Source: Mycolicibacterium xanthum
Lineage (GTDB): Bacteria; Actinomycetota; Actinomycetes; Mycobacteriales; Mycobacteriaceae
Assembly (NCBI RefSeq): GCF_019710635.1
Contig: NZ_JAIFZS010000050.1
Span: 1 to 64,000 of the forward strand
Reading direction: 5' to 3'
DNA length: 64,000 bases
Below, in pieces: positions 8,106 to 17,134 of the stretch (positions are counted from its first letter, which is position 1; every line of letters begins with the position of its first letter). The translations under genes were made by a program, and so were the position numbers. The notes under the pieces were generated by a model. It made no database searches and had not been told where the DNA came from. It was given only the letters and a program-made list of their open reading frames with translations.

Positions 8106-10574
8106 ATGCACGACCGACGTCGGGCAAAATGGCGGACCGTCACCAGACTGGCGGCCTGCTGTCTGCTCGCCGGCCTGCTCGCGGCGGCGTTGCTGTTCCC
8201 GTTCGCCGGCGGGGCCGGCTGGGCGGTCATGCGGCTGTCCGACTCGGCCAGCAACGAATCCACGCAACTGCTCGACGGCGAGGTGCCGATCGTGACCACC
8301 ATGGTGGACACGGAGGGCAAGCCCATCGCGTGGCTGTACGAGCAACGCCGCTGGGTCGTGCCCAGCAATCGGATCGCCAACACGATGAAGCTGGCCGTCA
8401 TCGCGATCGAGGACAAGCGATTCACCGAACACAACGGCGTGGACTGGCAGGGGACGCTGACCGGCCTCGCCGGGTACCTGCAGGGCGACAGGAGCACCAG
8501 GGGCGGGTCGACGATCGAGCAGCAGTACGTCAAGAACTTCAACCTGCTGGTGCTGGCGAAGACCAACGCCGATCGGCGCGCCGCCGTCGAGATCACCCCG
8601 GCCCGCAAGCTGCGCGAGATCCGGGCGGCCCTGGCCATGAACACGGCGCTGCCCAAGTCGGAGATCCTGGCCCGCTATCTGAACCTGGTGTCGTTCGGCA
8701 ACGGCGCGTTCGGCGTCCAGGACGCCGCGAGAACCTACTTCGGCGTCAACGCCGCGGACCTCAACTGGCAGCAGGCTGCGCTGTTGGCCGGTTTGGTGCG
8801 CTCCCCGAGCGCACTCGATCCGTACACCCACCCCGACGCGGCGCTGGAACGGCGCAACCTGGTGCTCAGCACCATGATCGAGAACCTGCCCGACAAGGCC
8901 GACGAACTCCGCGCCGCGAAGGTCCAACCGCTGGGAGTTCTGCCCCGGCCCGATCAGCTGCCGCGGGGCTGCATCGCCGCGGCCGACCGGGCGTTCTTCT
9001 GTGAATACGCGATGCAGTATCTGGCCCGCGCGGGTCTGAGCAAGGAGGACGTGGCACGCAACGGTTACCTGATCCGCACCACGCTCGACCCGAAGGTCCA
9101 GGACAGCGTCAAGAACGCCATCGACACGGTTGCCGACCCCACCGCCGCCGGCGTCGCCAGCGTGATGAGCGTGATCACCCCCGGCAAGGACGCCCACCGC
9201 GTCGTCGCGATGGCCGACAGCCGCAGCTACGGGCTGGACCTCGATGCCGGCCAGACGATGCAGCCGCAGCCCTTCTCCCTCGTCGGTGACGGCGCCGGCT
9301 CGATCTTCAAGATCTTCACCACGGCCGCGGCGCTGGAGATGGGGATGGGAATCAACGCCAAACTCGATGTTCCGCAGACGTTCCGGGCCATCGGCCTGGG
9401 TGACAGCACCGAGCCGGGATGTCCGCCGAAGACCTGGTGTGTGAAGAACGCCGCCGGGTACGCCGGCGAGATGAATGTGACCGATGCGCTCGCGAAATCG
9501 CCCAATACCGCGTTCGCCAAGCTGATCGCCCAGATCGGTGTCCCGCGCGCGGTGGACATGGCGGTCAGGCTCGGGCTGCGGTCCTACGCCGAGCCGGGGA
9601 CCGCCCGCGCCTATGACCCCGGGACGAACGAGAGCATCGCCGATTTCGTCAAGCGGCAGAACCTCGGATCGTTCACGCTCGGCCCGCTGGAGCTCAACGC
9701 GCTCGAACTCTCCAATGTGGCCGCGACGCTGGCCTCCGGCGGAACGTGGTGCCCGCCGAACCCGATCGACAAGGTCTTCGACCGCCATGGCGGCGAGGTG
9801 GCGCTCGAGACGGCGCCCTGCGAGCAGGTCGTCCCCGAGGGGCTGGCCCACACGTTGGCCAATGCACTGGGCAAGGACGACATCAACGGGACCGCCGCCG
9901 GCGCGGCCGGTTCGGTCGGCTGGGATCTGCCGATGGCGGGCAAGACCGGCACCACCGAGTCGCACCGGTCCTCGGGGTTCCTCGGTTTCACCAATCGGTA
10001 CGCCGCGGCGAACTACATCTTCGACGACTCCCCGGCACCGTCGGGTCTGTGTTCGTACCCGCTGCGCCAATGCCGCGACGGGAACCTCTACGGCGGAACG
10101 GAACCGGCCCGCACCTGGTACCTGGCGATGAAGCCGATCGCCGAGGACTTCGGCCCGGTGGCGATGCCGCCCACCGATCCGCGCTACGTCGACGGCGGTC
10201 CCGGCAGCGAGGTGCCGAGCGTGACCGGGCTGAAGCTCGATGCAGCGCGGAAGAAGCTGGAGGAATCAGGTTTTCAGGTCGCACCGGAACCGACCGCGAT
10301 CAACAGCTACTCCGCCAGGGGTGCTGTGGTGGGCACGACGCCGAAGGGTAAGACCATCCCCGGGTCGATCGTCACGATCTACACCAGCAATGGGATCGCC
10401 CCGGCGCCGGTCTACCAGCCGCCGCCCCCGGATGCGCCGCCGCCTCCTCCCGAGGCGCCGCCGCCCCCGCCCCCGCCGAACATTCTCCAACTCCCCGGAC
10501 TGCCGCCGATTGTGCTGCCGTGGCCAGCTCCGCCTCCGCCTCCAGCGCCGCCGCCTCCAGCGCCGCCGCCCTGA
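8106..10574 (+). CDS. Bifunctional class A penicillin-binding protein, PonA2 type
   Basis: An 822-residue bitopic protein that polymerises and cross-links peptidoglycan in the periplasm. The order is a cytoplasmic basic start, a membrane helix (about 14-38), a glycosyltransferase-51 domain (catalytic E102 in EDKRF; GGSTIEQQ), a transpeptidase domain with S399-x-x-K402, S465-x-N467 and K613-T-G, one PASTA domain (about 700-765), and a long proline-rich tail. It closely resembles M. tuberculosis PonA2 (810 residues) along its whole length. However, the usual whiB4/arsA neighbourhood is absent, so it may be the extra PonA3-type paralogue known from M. smegmatis. No partner genes are adjacent. 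Confidence 0.95.
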   Translation: MHDRRRAKWRTVTRLAACCLLAGLLAAALLFPFAGGAGWAVMRLSDSASNESTQLLDGEVPIVTTMVDTEGKPIAWLYEQRRWVVPSNRIANTMKLAVIAIEDKRFTEHNGVDWQGTLTGLAGYLQGDRSTRGGSTIEQQYVKNFNLLVLAKTNADRRAAVEITPARKLREIRAALAMNTALPKSEILARYLNLVSFGNGAFGVQDAARTYFGVNAADLNWQQAALLAGLVRSPSALDPYTHPDAALERRNLVLSTMIENLPDKADELRAAKVQPLGVLPRPDQLPRGCIAAADRAFFCEYAMQYLARAGLSKEDVARNGYLIRTTLDPKVQDSVKNAIDTVADPTAAGVASVMSVITPGKDAHRVVAMADSRSYGLDLDAGQTMQPQPFSLVGDGAGSIFKIFTTAAALEMGMGINAKLDVPQTFRAIGLGDSTEPGCPPKTWCVKNAAGYAGEMNVTDALAKSPNTAFAKLIAQIGVPRAVDMAVRLGLRSYAEPGTARAYDPGTNESIADFVKRQNLGSFTLGPLELNALELSNVAATLASGGTWCPPNPIDKVFDRHGGEVALETAPCEQVVPEGLAHTLANALGKDDINGTAAGAAGSVGWDLPMAGKTGTTESHRSSGFLGFTNRYAAANYIFDDSPAPSGLCSYPLRQCRDGNLYGGTEPARTWYLAMKPIAEDFGPVAMPPTDPRYVDGGPGSEVPSVTGLKLDAARKKLEESGFQVAPEPTAINSYSARGAVVGTTPKGKTIPGSIVTIYTSNGIAPAPVYQPPPPDAPPPPPEAPPPPPPPNILQLPGLPPIVLPWPAPPPPPAPPPPAPPP

Positions 10575-10688
10575 CGTTGCCGGACCGCCTCGCGGATCCA
10601 GATTGCGGTAGCGGCTGCTGACGGCGATCGGCACCGACCGCCTATGCAATCTCGCAGCCGGCCGCACGTTCCGGATTCCGAACCCAGG

Positions 10689-10710
10689 ACAAATTTACAA
10701 ATGCTATTCT
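10689..10710 (+). promoter_or_regulatory. Promoter/operator motif shared with the P450-DUF35 region
   Basis: These 22 nt match 20 of 22 positions of 17071-17092, including an identical core CAAATGCTATTCT. TGC-TATTCT resembles an extended -10. The site lies about 40 nt before the amidohydrolase start. It is probably a shared promoter with an overlapping regulator site. Confidence 0.6.
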
Positions 10711-10750
10711 TTAAGTCCTGACCGCGACCGGCTCGAGAGGAAGAACCGCG

Positions 10751-12049
10751 TTGAACCGAGACGACATGGTGCTGATCAGCGTCGATGACCACATCATCGA
10801 GCCGCCTGACATGTTCCGGAACCATCTGCCCAAGAAGTACCTGCACGACGCGCCCCGGCTGGTGCACAACCCGGACGGCGCCGACGTGTGGCAGTTCCGT
10901 GACACCGTCATCCCCAACGTCGCGTTGAATGCCGTCGCGGGACGCCCGAAGGAGGAGTATGGGCTCGAGCCGACCGGCCTCGACGAGATCCGCCGCGGCT
11001 GCTACGACGTCGACGAGCGGGTCAAGGACATGAACGCCGGCGGCATCCTGGCATCGATGAACTTCCCGTCGTTCCCCGGGTTTGCCGCCCGGCTGTTCGC
11101 CACCGAGGATCGCGACTTCTCGCTGGCGCTGGTGCAGGCATACAACGACTGGCACATCGACGAGTGGTGCGGAGCGTACCCGGGCCGCTTCATTCCGATG
11201 GCGCTCCCGGTGATCTGGGACGCGGAGCTGTGTGCGGCCGAGGTGCGCCGGGTTTCCGAGAAGGGTGTGCACTCGCTGACCTTCAGCGAAAACCCCGCTG
11301 CGATGGGCTATCCCAGCTTCCACGACGACTACTGGACACCGCTGTGGAAGGCGTTGGTGGACACCGGCACCGTGCTCAGCGTGCACATCGGGTCGTCCGG
11401 CCGGCTGGCGGTGCCATCGCCGAACTCGCCCGCCGACGTGATGATCACCCTGCAGCCGATGAACATCGTGCAGGCCGCCGCGGACCTGCTGTGGTCCAAG
11501 CCGATCAAGGATTACCCGGACCTCAAGATCGCCCTCAGCGAGGGCGGCACCGGATGGATCCCGTACTTCCTCGAGCGGGCCGACCGGACCTACGAGACAC
11601 ACTCGGGCTGGACGCACCAGGATTTCCGCGGCAAGCTGCCGTCAGAGGTCTTCCGCGAGCACTTCCTCACCTGCTTCATCTCCGACGACATGGGCATCAA
11701 GATGCGAAATGAGATCGGCATCGACAATATCTGCTGGGAAGCCGACTACCCGCATTCGGACTCGCTGTGGCCGGGGGCGCCGGAGGCGCTCCACGACGTG
11801 CTCACCAAGAACGATGTGCCCGACGACGAGGTTGACAAGATAACCCACCTCAACGCGATGCGCTGGTACTCGTTCGACCCGTTCGCGCACATCCCGCGAG
11901 AGATGGCGACGGTGGGCGCGCTGCGGGCCGCATCGGCCGACCATGATGTGTCCATCCGGGCCGGCAGCCACCGCGGGGGGACCAAGCGGCCGCGCCAGTC
12001 GCTGCAAGAGCACATGGCCGAAGTGGAGTCGCGACACTCCGAGGTCTGA
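10751..12049 (+). CDS. Amidohydrolase family 2 metal-dependent hydrolase
   Basis: A 432-residue TIM-barrel hydrolase of the amidohydrolase-2 (ACMS decarboxylase-like) family. It begins with VDDHIIEPP, giving the HxxE-type metal site. Further metal and active-site candidates are HIGSSG near residue 216 and EADYPHSDS near 335. Members hydrolyse or decarboxylate cyclic and aromatic intermediates, and several act in steroid or lipid catabolism in actinobacteria. The start is TTG, with GAGAGGA about 9 nt upstream. A strong terminator follows. The shared upstream motif ties it to the P450/thiolase cluster at 15-19 kb. The substrate is unknown. Confidence 0.9.
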   Translation: MNRDDMVLISVDDHIIEPPDMFRNHLPKKYLHDAPRLVHNPDGADVWQFRDTVIPNVALNAVAGRPKEEYGLEPTGLDEIRRGCYDVDERVKDMNAGGILASMNFPSFPGFAARLFATEDRDFSLALVQAYNDWHIDEWCGAYPGRFIPMALPVIWDAELCAAEVRRVSEKGVHSLTFSENPAAMGYPSFHDDYWTPLWKALVDTGTVLSVHIGSSGRLAVPSPNSPADVMITLQPMNIVQAAADLLWSKPIKDYPDLKIALSEGGTGWIPYFLERADRTYETHSGWTHQDFRGKLPSEVFREHFLTCFISDDMGIKMRNEIGIDNICWEADYPHSDSLWPGAPEALHDVLTKNDVPDDEVDKITHLNAMRWYSFDPFAHIPREMATVGALRAASADHDVSIRAGSHRGGTKRPRQSLQEHMAEVESRHSEV

Positions 12050-12070
12050 GGACCGGACAAACCCCTTCAT

Positions 12071-12097
12071 CCCGCGGCGTGCCGTGCACGCCGCGGG
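12071..12097 (+). terminator. Rho-independent-type hairpin
   Basis: A perfect 12-bp stem (CCCGCGGCGTGC at 12071-12082 with its complement at 12086-12097), a 3-nt loop, then ATTCTTGTGTT. It closes the amidohydrolase transcript. Confidence 0.85.
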
Positions 12098-12269
12098 ATT
12101 CTTGTGTTGCCGAAAGATGCTGCCTGCTTGCGGGAACCGATGCCGAAGCGCCGATGTCGACGCGCAGGCGACGTGGCGCGAACGCGACGAGACCCCGCCG
12201 TGACCTGCAGCGTCTGCACACCTGGACCACGATGTGTCTCCGACCACAAAGGTGGCCAGGGTGAGACCC

Positions 12270-12298
12270 TTGACACACTTAAAAAATAGCGTTTTAAT
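12270..12298 (+). promoter_or_regulatory. Consensus-like SigA promoter
   Basis: TTGACA (12270-12275), a 17-nt spacer and TTTAAT (12293-12298), unusually close to the housekeeping consensus for a mycobacterium. It would transcribe the acidic exported-protein gene with a leader of about 125 nt. The spacer contains AAAATAGCGTTTT, which resembles the reverse complement of the 10698 motif at 10 of 13 positions. Confidence 0.7.
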
Positions 12299-12429
12299 AG
12301 TCAGCGAGTCGCTCGGCTGAAGCCGCCTCTGATCGGTTGTGAGACCAGGTGAGCGATGCGCCGGTGCGAGCAGCCGACGAGGTAGGCGCAGTTCGCAACC
12401 GGTCTGTCTATTGCCGTCAAGGAGGCGAC

Positions 12430-15003
12430 ATGGCCCTGCCGAACCACGAAACAGCAACGTGCACAACACAACAAGGCGTGATCGAGCGGGGAGCCGCAGG
12501 CTTTGCCAGATACGTCGGCCGGGTGGGTGCACTCGCGGTCGCGCTGGGCATCGGAGTGGCGATCGCCAATGGGTCGGGCCTCGCGGTCGCCGACACCACC
12601 GGAGGCTCCAAGGAGACCTCGAGCGCCAGCGAATCGAAGGATGTTTCCGGCGCCGATGCCGCCGGATCGACGGAGCCGGCGAGCGACGCCGGAACCGACG
12701 ACTCCGGTGACGGGGAGGCCGACGAAGCCGACGAAGGCGACGGGGCCGACGGAGCCGACGAGGCCGAGCTCGCCGAGGACGCCGAGGACGCCGGGGACGC
12801 CGGGGATGACGTGGCGGTAGATGCGGAATCGGATGCCGAGACGGATTCGGTGACGGACGAAACGCCGTCGGGCGATTCCGCCGAAGCGAGCACCGGCGAG
12901 ATGTCAACTGCGCCGGCGGATCCGTCGGAAGACGAGCCCGAGGCCGAAGATCTGGCGCCGGCTGCCGACGAGAAGCGATCGGCCCTTCGATCCGAGGACG
13001 TCACCGTCGAGACTACGAGCGCACCGCCCGCTGCTGCTATCGAAACGCCCATGGAGCCGGAAACGGAGGCGCCGGCGGGCAGCGAATCGAGCGGCGAAAC
13101 CACCGCCGTCCAGGTGAGCGTGCAAACGCCAGCCATCGTGACGCCGGAGCCCGAGCCGGTGGAGACGGTCGAACTCGCCTCGGCCCCGCGGGCGGACCGG
13201 GCCGAAGCCACGCGCCAGGTCGGACTCACGAGCGGTCTGCTGGCGGGGTTCGCGTCGCTGCTCACCACGAACACCGGTGCCGGCAACGGCCCGGTCACGC
13301 CACCTTCCTCACCGACGCTGTGGGCGGTGCTGGGCTGGATCCGGCGCCAGATCGAGTACTCGTTCTTCTACAGCTCGCCGACCACGGGTTACCACCTGGC
13401 GGCTAACGAGCAGAGCTACTACGGGGTGGTCTCCGGGGCGATCAACCCCAGCCAGGCCAACGGCGACAAGCTCACGCTGAGCGTCGTCGACGGCCCGGAC
13501 AAGGGCACGGTGATGCTCAACCAGGACGGCACCTTCGCCTACGCCCCCAACGCCGACTTCGCGGTCGAGGGCGGCCGCGACACCTTCACGGTTCTCATCG
13601 ACACCCGCGAGGGAAACCCGTTCCACGTCAACCTGCTCAAGCTCTTCAGGCCGGGTGCGGGTACCACGACCACCAAGGTCATCGAGGTGAACGTGATGCC
13701 GACCAGTCCGTTGGGCACCCCGGAGCAGATCCAGGCCGAACGCATCGCCGAGCTCATCGTCGCGAGCGACGAGGTGCAGGCGGCCATGGCCCAGGTCAGG
13801 CAGGCGTGGCTGACCGGGACGGAGGCGGTATTCGGCGCCGGGAACATCGACGCCGCGAACCTGGCTCAGCTGGATGCAGCGCTCGAGGAGTCTGCACGGG
13901 CCGCCGCGATCAACGTCCAGGGGCTGGATCCGACCAATCCGCAGGTTCTGGAGAACCTGTTGCCGCCGCACACGTGGTACGGACAGTCGGTCGGTGGGTC
14001 ACGGGTCGTTTACGACAATCCCGACACCCTGTACCGGTTCATCCCGGTCAACAGCGCGTCCACGTACATCATCGAAGGACACTTCGCCGATGGTCGGCGG
14101 CCCGCAGACACCAACTTCAGCGTGACCGCCGGACAGGCCGGAACCGTCGGTGATCTGGCCGGCCGGGACCTCGTGGTCAGGCCCGACGGAACCTTCACGA
14201 TCACGGTGAGTTCCGAGCCCGCCGCACCAGGGGAAGTGAACCACATCCAGATACCCGCCAACGCCACCTACATCCTCGCTCGTAACACGTTGGGAGACTG
14301 GAACAACGAGACGGCGATGTCGCTGACCGTCACGCGGATCAGCGGTCCCCCGGCGAGCACCGCAGAGCCGACGATGGATGAGCTGGTCACCCGCACGGTG
14401 CAAACCATGCTGGGCTCGACGACGATCCAGCAGTTCTTCCTGCGGCAGCTGACGATCAACCCTGCGACCGGAGAGCTGAGGGAGCCGAACACACTGACCC
14501 AGCCGTTCTCGAGCGGTGGGCTGACGCTGGCGACACAGCTGCAGAGCTGGGGCTACTTCCAGTTGGCGGACGACGAGGCCATGGTGGTCACCGTCGACCC
14601 AGGCCGTGCAGGGTATTTCGTGGTTCCAGTTACCAACGTGTGGACTTCCACCGCGAACTACTGGGACGAGCAGACCAGCTTGAACAACTTTCAGGCCATC
14701 CCGAACCCGGACGGGACGTACACGTTCGTCATCTCGCCGACCGACCCCGGTGTGGCGAACTGGGTGTCCACCGGCGGACTGAGCATGGGCACCTTGTATT
14801 TGAGGTTCCAGGACCTCGATCAGAGCTCGGCGGACAACCCGACGGTCAGCACGGCGTTCGTGAAGCTGGATCAGCTGGCCACGGCGGTGCCGGACACCAT
14901 GGTTTACGTCACCGACGAGGAGCGGGCCGCCCAGATCGAGCTGCGCCGCGAAGGCTTCTTCAGCCGGTTCGCACCGTTCCCGCAGGAGACGACCGAGGTC
15001 TGA
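12430..15003 (+). CDS. Large acidic exported protein with cadherin-like and DUF1214-like parts
   Basis: An 857-residue protein. The start at 12430 is fixed by AAGGAGG 5 nt upstream. Residues about 20-55 form a signal sequence of the type seen in mycobacterial surface proteins (YVGRVGALAVALGIG). Residues about 60-280 are strongly acidic, rich in Asp, Glu, Ala and Ser, with GDxGDAGDD-like runs. Near 330-430 there is one bacterial cadherin/VCBS-like module (VVDGPDKGTV..DGTFAYAP..D). The C-terminal third (about 500-845) resembles DUF1214, as found after DUF1254, with TSLNNFQAI and PTDPGVANWVSTGG. It is probably secreted or wall-anchored. Function unknown. Confidence 0.85.
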   Translation: MALPNHETATCTTQQGVIERGAAGFARYVGRVGALAVALGIGVAIANGSGLAVADTTGGSKETSSASESKDVSGADAAGSTEPASDAGTDDSGDGEADEADEGDGADGADEAELAEDAEDAGDAGDDVAVDAESDAETDSVTDETPSGDSAEASTGEMSTAPADPSEDEPEAEDLAPAADEKRSALRSEDVTVETTSAPPAAAIETPMEPETEAPAGSESSGETTAVQVSVQTPAIVTPEPEPVETVELASAPRADRAEATRQVGLTSGLLAGFASLLTTNTGAGNGPVTPPSSPTLWAVLGWIRRQIEYSFFYSSPTTGYHLAANEQSYYGVVSGAINPSQANGDKLTLSVVDGPDKGTVMLNQDGTFAYAPNADFAVEGGRDTFTVLIDTREGNPFHVNLLKLFRPGAGTTTTKVIEVNVMPTSPLGTPEQIQAERIAELIVASDEVQAAMAQVRQAWLTGTEAVFGAGNIDAANLAQLDAALEESARAAAINVQGLDPTNPQVLENLLPPHTWYGQSVGGSRVVYDNPDTLYRFIPVNSASTYIIEGHFADGRRPADTNFSVTAGQAGTVGDLAGRDLVVRPDGTFTITVSSEPAAPGEVNHIQIPANATYILARNTLGDWNNETAMSLTVTRISGPPASTAEPTMDELVTRTVQTMLGSTTIQQFFLRQLTINPATGELREPNTLTQPFSSGGLTLATQLQSWGYFQLADDEAMVVTVDPGRAGYFVVPVTNVWTSTANYWDEQTSLNNFQAIPNPDGTYTFVISPTDPGVANWVSTGGLSMGTLYLRFQDLDQSSADNPTVSTAFVKLDQLATAVPDTMVYVTDEERAAQIELRREGFFSRFAPFPQETTEV

Positions 15004-15016
15004 CGCACCAATGCCG

Positions 15017-15047
15017 ATCCCGCCGCGGCCACCGGCCGCGGCGGGAT
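15017..15047 (+). terminator. Strong hairpin terminator
   Basis: A perfect 14-bp stem (15017-15030 and 15034-15047) with loop ACC, 13 nt after the stop of the acidic exported protein. It lies between convergent genes and may serve both strands. Confidence 0.85.
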
Positions 15048-15100
15048 TGCGTCGGTCAAACGGACTGGTGTGAAAAGGAATTCACCAGGGTGACGGCGCC

Positions 15101-15811
15101 TCAGGGCTGACGATTGAAAAGCTCAGCCATCGCATGCAATTCGCGGGCGAGACCGTCCTTGACGAGCTCGGCACGGTCGGCGATGAGCAGACGCTTGGAC
15201 GCCGATACCGCCGCCGGGTTCTGCGCTGCCACCTGCTTCGCGGCAGTCGAGGTCGCTTCGGCCAGATCCGGGTCGGCGACCACGCGCCACACCAGTCCGG
15301 ACCGTGCAGCCTCGGCGGCGTCCAGCCATTCACTGGAGAGCACCGACCACATGGCGTCGGCCCACCGCATCCGTGTCGGCAGCAGCACCGAACTGCCGGC
15401 CTCCGGCACCAGGCCGAGGCTGGTGAACGGCAACCGGAACCGGGCGCCGGCGCCCGCGAGGACGACATCGCAGTACAGCAGCAAGGTGGCGCCGAATCCC
15501 ACCGCCATGCCGTTCACCGCGGCGAACAGCGGTTTGTCGAAACCCGACAGCGCCTCGAGCAGGCGATCGAACTCCGCGCCTGCGCGTTGCCGACCCTCGC
15601 TGTCGCCGCCGGTGAGCAGTGATCGGTCCGCACCGACGGAGAAGGCGCGGCCATGCCCGGTCAGCACCACGACACGAACCGCAGGATCGTCACGCAGTCC
15701 GGCAAGGGCGAGGTGTAGATCGCGATAGTCGTCGGCGGTGAAGGAGTTCAGTCGTTGCGGCCGGGCGAAGGTCAACCAGGCCACGCCGCCGTCGCGGCGG
15801 TCTTCGATCAT
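15101..15811 (-). CDS. Enoyl-CoA hydratase/isomerase family protein
   Basis: A 236-residue crotonase-fold protein. It shows the oxyanion-hole segments (SVGADRSLL and AVNGMAVGFGATLLLYCD) and the FTSLGLVPEAGSS region, where the hydratase glutamate is expected. The start ATG (15811) overlaps the P450 stop as ATGA, so the two are translationally coupled. The context with a P450, a DUF35 protein and an Ltp2-like thiolase suggests it hydrates or cleaves a CoA thioester in degradation of a lipid or steroid-like side chain. The exact reaction is not visible; crotonases are catalytically diverse. Confidence 0.9.
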   Translation of the reverse strand: MIEDRRDGGVAWLTFARPQRLNSFTADDYRDLHLALAGLRDDPAVRVVVLTGHGRAFSVGADRSLLTGGDSEGRQRAGAEFDRLLEALSGFDKPLFAAVNGMAVGFGATLLLYCDVVLAGAGARFRLPFTSLGLVPEAGSSVLLPTRMRWADAMWSVLSSEWLDAAEAARSGLVWRVVADPDLAEATSTAAKQVAAQNPAAVSASKRLLIADRAELVKDGLARELHAMAELFNRQP

Positions 15812-17022
15812 GAACCGTCGCGGACAGGGCCCAGCGTCATCGGGAAGTCGTGCGCGGCCCGTACCCCGAGGGTGAACGTCAGTTCCGCCCCCGGCTTCAG
15901 ACCGTACTCGGGGATGCGCTGGTGCCAGACCTTCAACGCTGCACGCAGTTCCACCCGAGCCAGGTGCGAACCGAGGCACCTGTGCGGTCCGCCGCCGAAG
16001 CCGAAGTGGCGCTTGATCTTCCGGGACCATTCCGGCACATCGGCGTCCGGGTTTGCGGAGCCGTCGACGTTCGCGGACCCGAGCATCACCAGCACGCGCT
16101 CGCCGGCGGCGATCGGGCAGCCGCCGAGTTCGGTGTCGCGGGTGGCGGCGCGCGGGACCGACATCACTGGTGTCTCCCAACGCAACAGTTCCTCCACCAC
16201 CGATGGAATCATCTCCGGGTCGTCGATGATCACCTGACGCAACTCGGGGTGGTCGATCAGGTACTTGAAGAAGCAGTCCAGCGAGGCCGACACGGTGTCC
16301 AGACCGGCGATCAGGAACAGGAAGCAGATATCCAGAATGTCGTTGTGACTCAGCCGTTCGCCGTCGATCTCCGCGTCGAGGAAGTGGCTCATCAGGTCAT
16401 CGCCCCGGACGCCGCCGCGTTCGTTGATCACCCCGTCGAAGTACTCGTAGATCGACTGGGCCGTGGCGCGTTGGTGTTCTTGCACGTCCGGATGGTCGAA
16501 GGGCTTGCCGACCACCATGTCGGGCCGGATGATCCCGTCCTTCATCGCCAGGAACTTCGGCAGCTCCTCGACCGGCAGGCCCAGCATGGTGATGAACACC
16601 TGGCTGGGGAACGGCACCGAGAAGTCGGCGACGAAATCGATCTCGGACCTGCCGACGAAGCCGTCGATGAGCCGGTGCACCAGTGCCTCGACATCGCCCT
16701 CCCGCTGCTTCATCAACTTGGGCGAGAACAGCGGGTCGAGGATCCGGCGGAACTTTCCGTGCTCGGGCGGGTCGATCTGCAGCGGGATCAGCGGGCGCTC
16801 GTTCTTGAGATCACCCGCGGCAGGCGACGACGAGAACCGATCCGTGTCGTGCAGCACCTCGTCGACCAGGGCCCAGGAGCTGACCAACGTGCCCACCCCG
16901 TCGACGTGCAGAACGGGGGAGTTGTCACGGAGCGCCTGGTAGATCGGATGCGGGTTGGTGCCGACGGCGTCGCCCGCCAGGCCGAGCGGGTTGGACAACA
17001 TCGCGGACTGCTCTTGCGCCAC
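15808..17022 (-). CDS. Cytochrome P450
   Basis: A 404-residue soluble bacterial P450. The heme-thiolate loop is FGFGGGPHRCLGSHLAR, the I-helix oxygen-activating motif is AGLDT, and an ExxR-type helix is present upstream (ELLRWETP). I chose the GTG at 17022 because GAGGAG lies 4-5 nt upstream; the frame is open to 17082 but crosses the promoter motif. It needs ferredoxin and reductase partners, none of which is nearby. It is coupled by ATGA to the hydratase gene and divergent from the DUF35-thiolase pair, so it probably hydroxylates the pathway substrate (inference). Confidence 0.95.
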   Translation of the reverse strand: MAQEQSAMLSNPLGLAGDAVGTNPHPIYQALRDNSPVLHVDGVGTLVSSWALVDEVLHDTDRFSSSPAAGDLKNERPLIPLQIDPPEHGKFRRILDPLFSPKLMKQREGDVEALVHRLIDGFVGRSEIDFVADFSVPFPSQVFITMLGLPVEELPKFLAMKDGIIRPDMVVGKPFDHPDVQEHQRATAQSIYEYFDGVINERGGVRGDDLMSHFLDAEIDGERLSHNDILDICFLFLIAGLDTVSASLDCFFKYLIDHPELRQVIIDDPEMIPSVVEELLRWETPVMSVPRAATRDTELGGCPIAAGERVLVMLGSANVDGSANPDADVPEWSRKIKRHFGFGGGPHRCLGSHLARVELRAALKVWHQRIPEYGLKPGAELTFTLGVRAAHDFPMTLGPVRDGS

Positions 17023-17070
17023 GGCTGCTCCTCTGTGTGTCGGGTCTGCATCGAGCCTCCCACCACCGGA

Positions 17071-17092
17071 ACAATTTTTCAAATGCTATTCT
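17071..17092 (+). promoter_or_regulatory. Shared promoter/operator motif in the P450-DUF35 divergent region
   Basis: 20 of 22 nt are identical to 10689-10710, with the 13-nt core CAAATGCTATTCT fully conserved and in the same orientation relative to the downstream gene (DUF35 start at 17135, about 43 nt away). It lies about 50 nt from the P450 start on the other strand, so a bound regulator could control both directions. Confidence 0.6.
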
Positions 17093-17134
17093 CGAAATAT
17101 CTGGCCCTGCTCTGCCACGCCGAGGGGAAACACC

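Noticed and set aside
7974..10070. A 698-codon open frame antisense to the PBP gene
   Set aside because: It is the complement of a GC-rich coding frame, with Arg/Gly/His-rich composition, no ribosome site and no domain pattern.
15812..16180. 5' extension of the enoyl-CoA hydratase frame into the P450 gene
   Set aside because: The frame happens to be open, but crotonase similarity begins at ATG 15811 and the ATGA overlap with the P450 explains the start.
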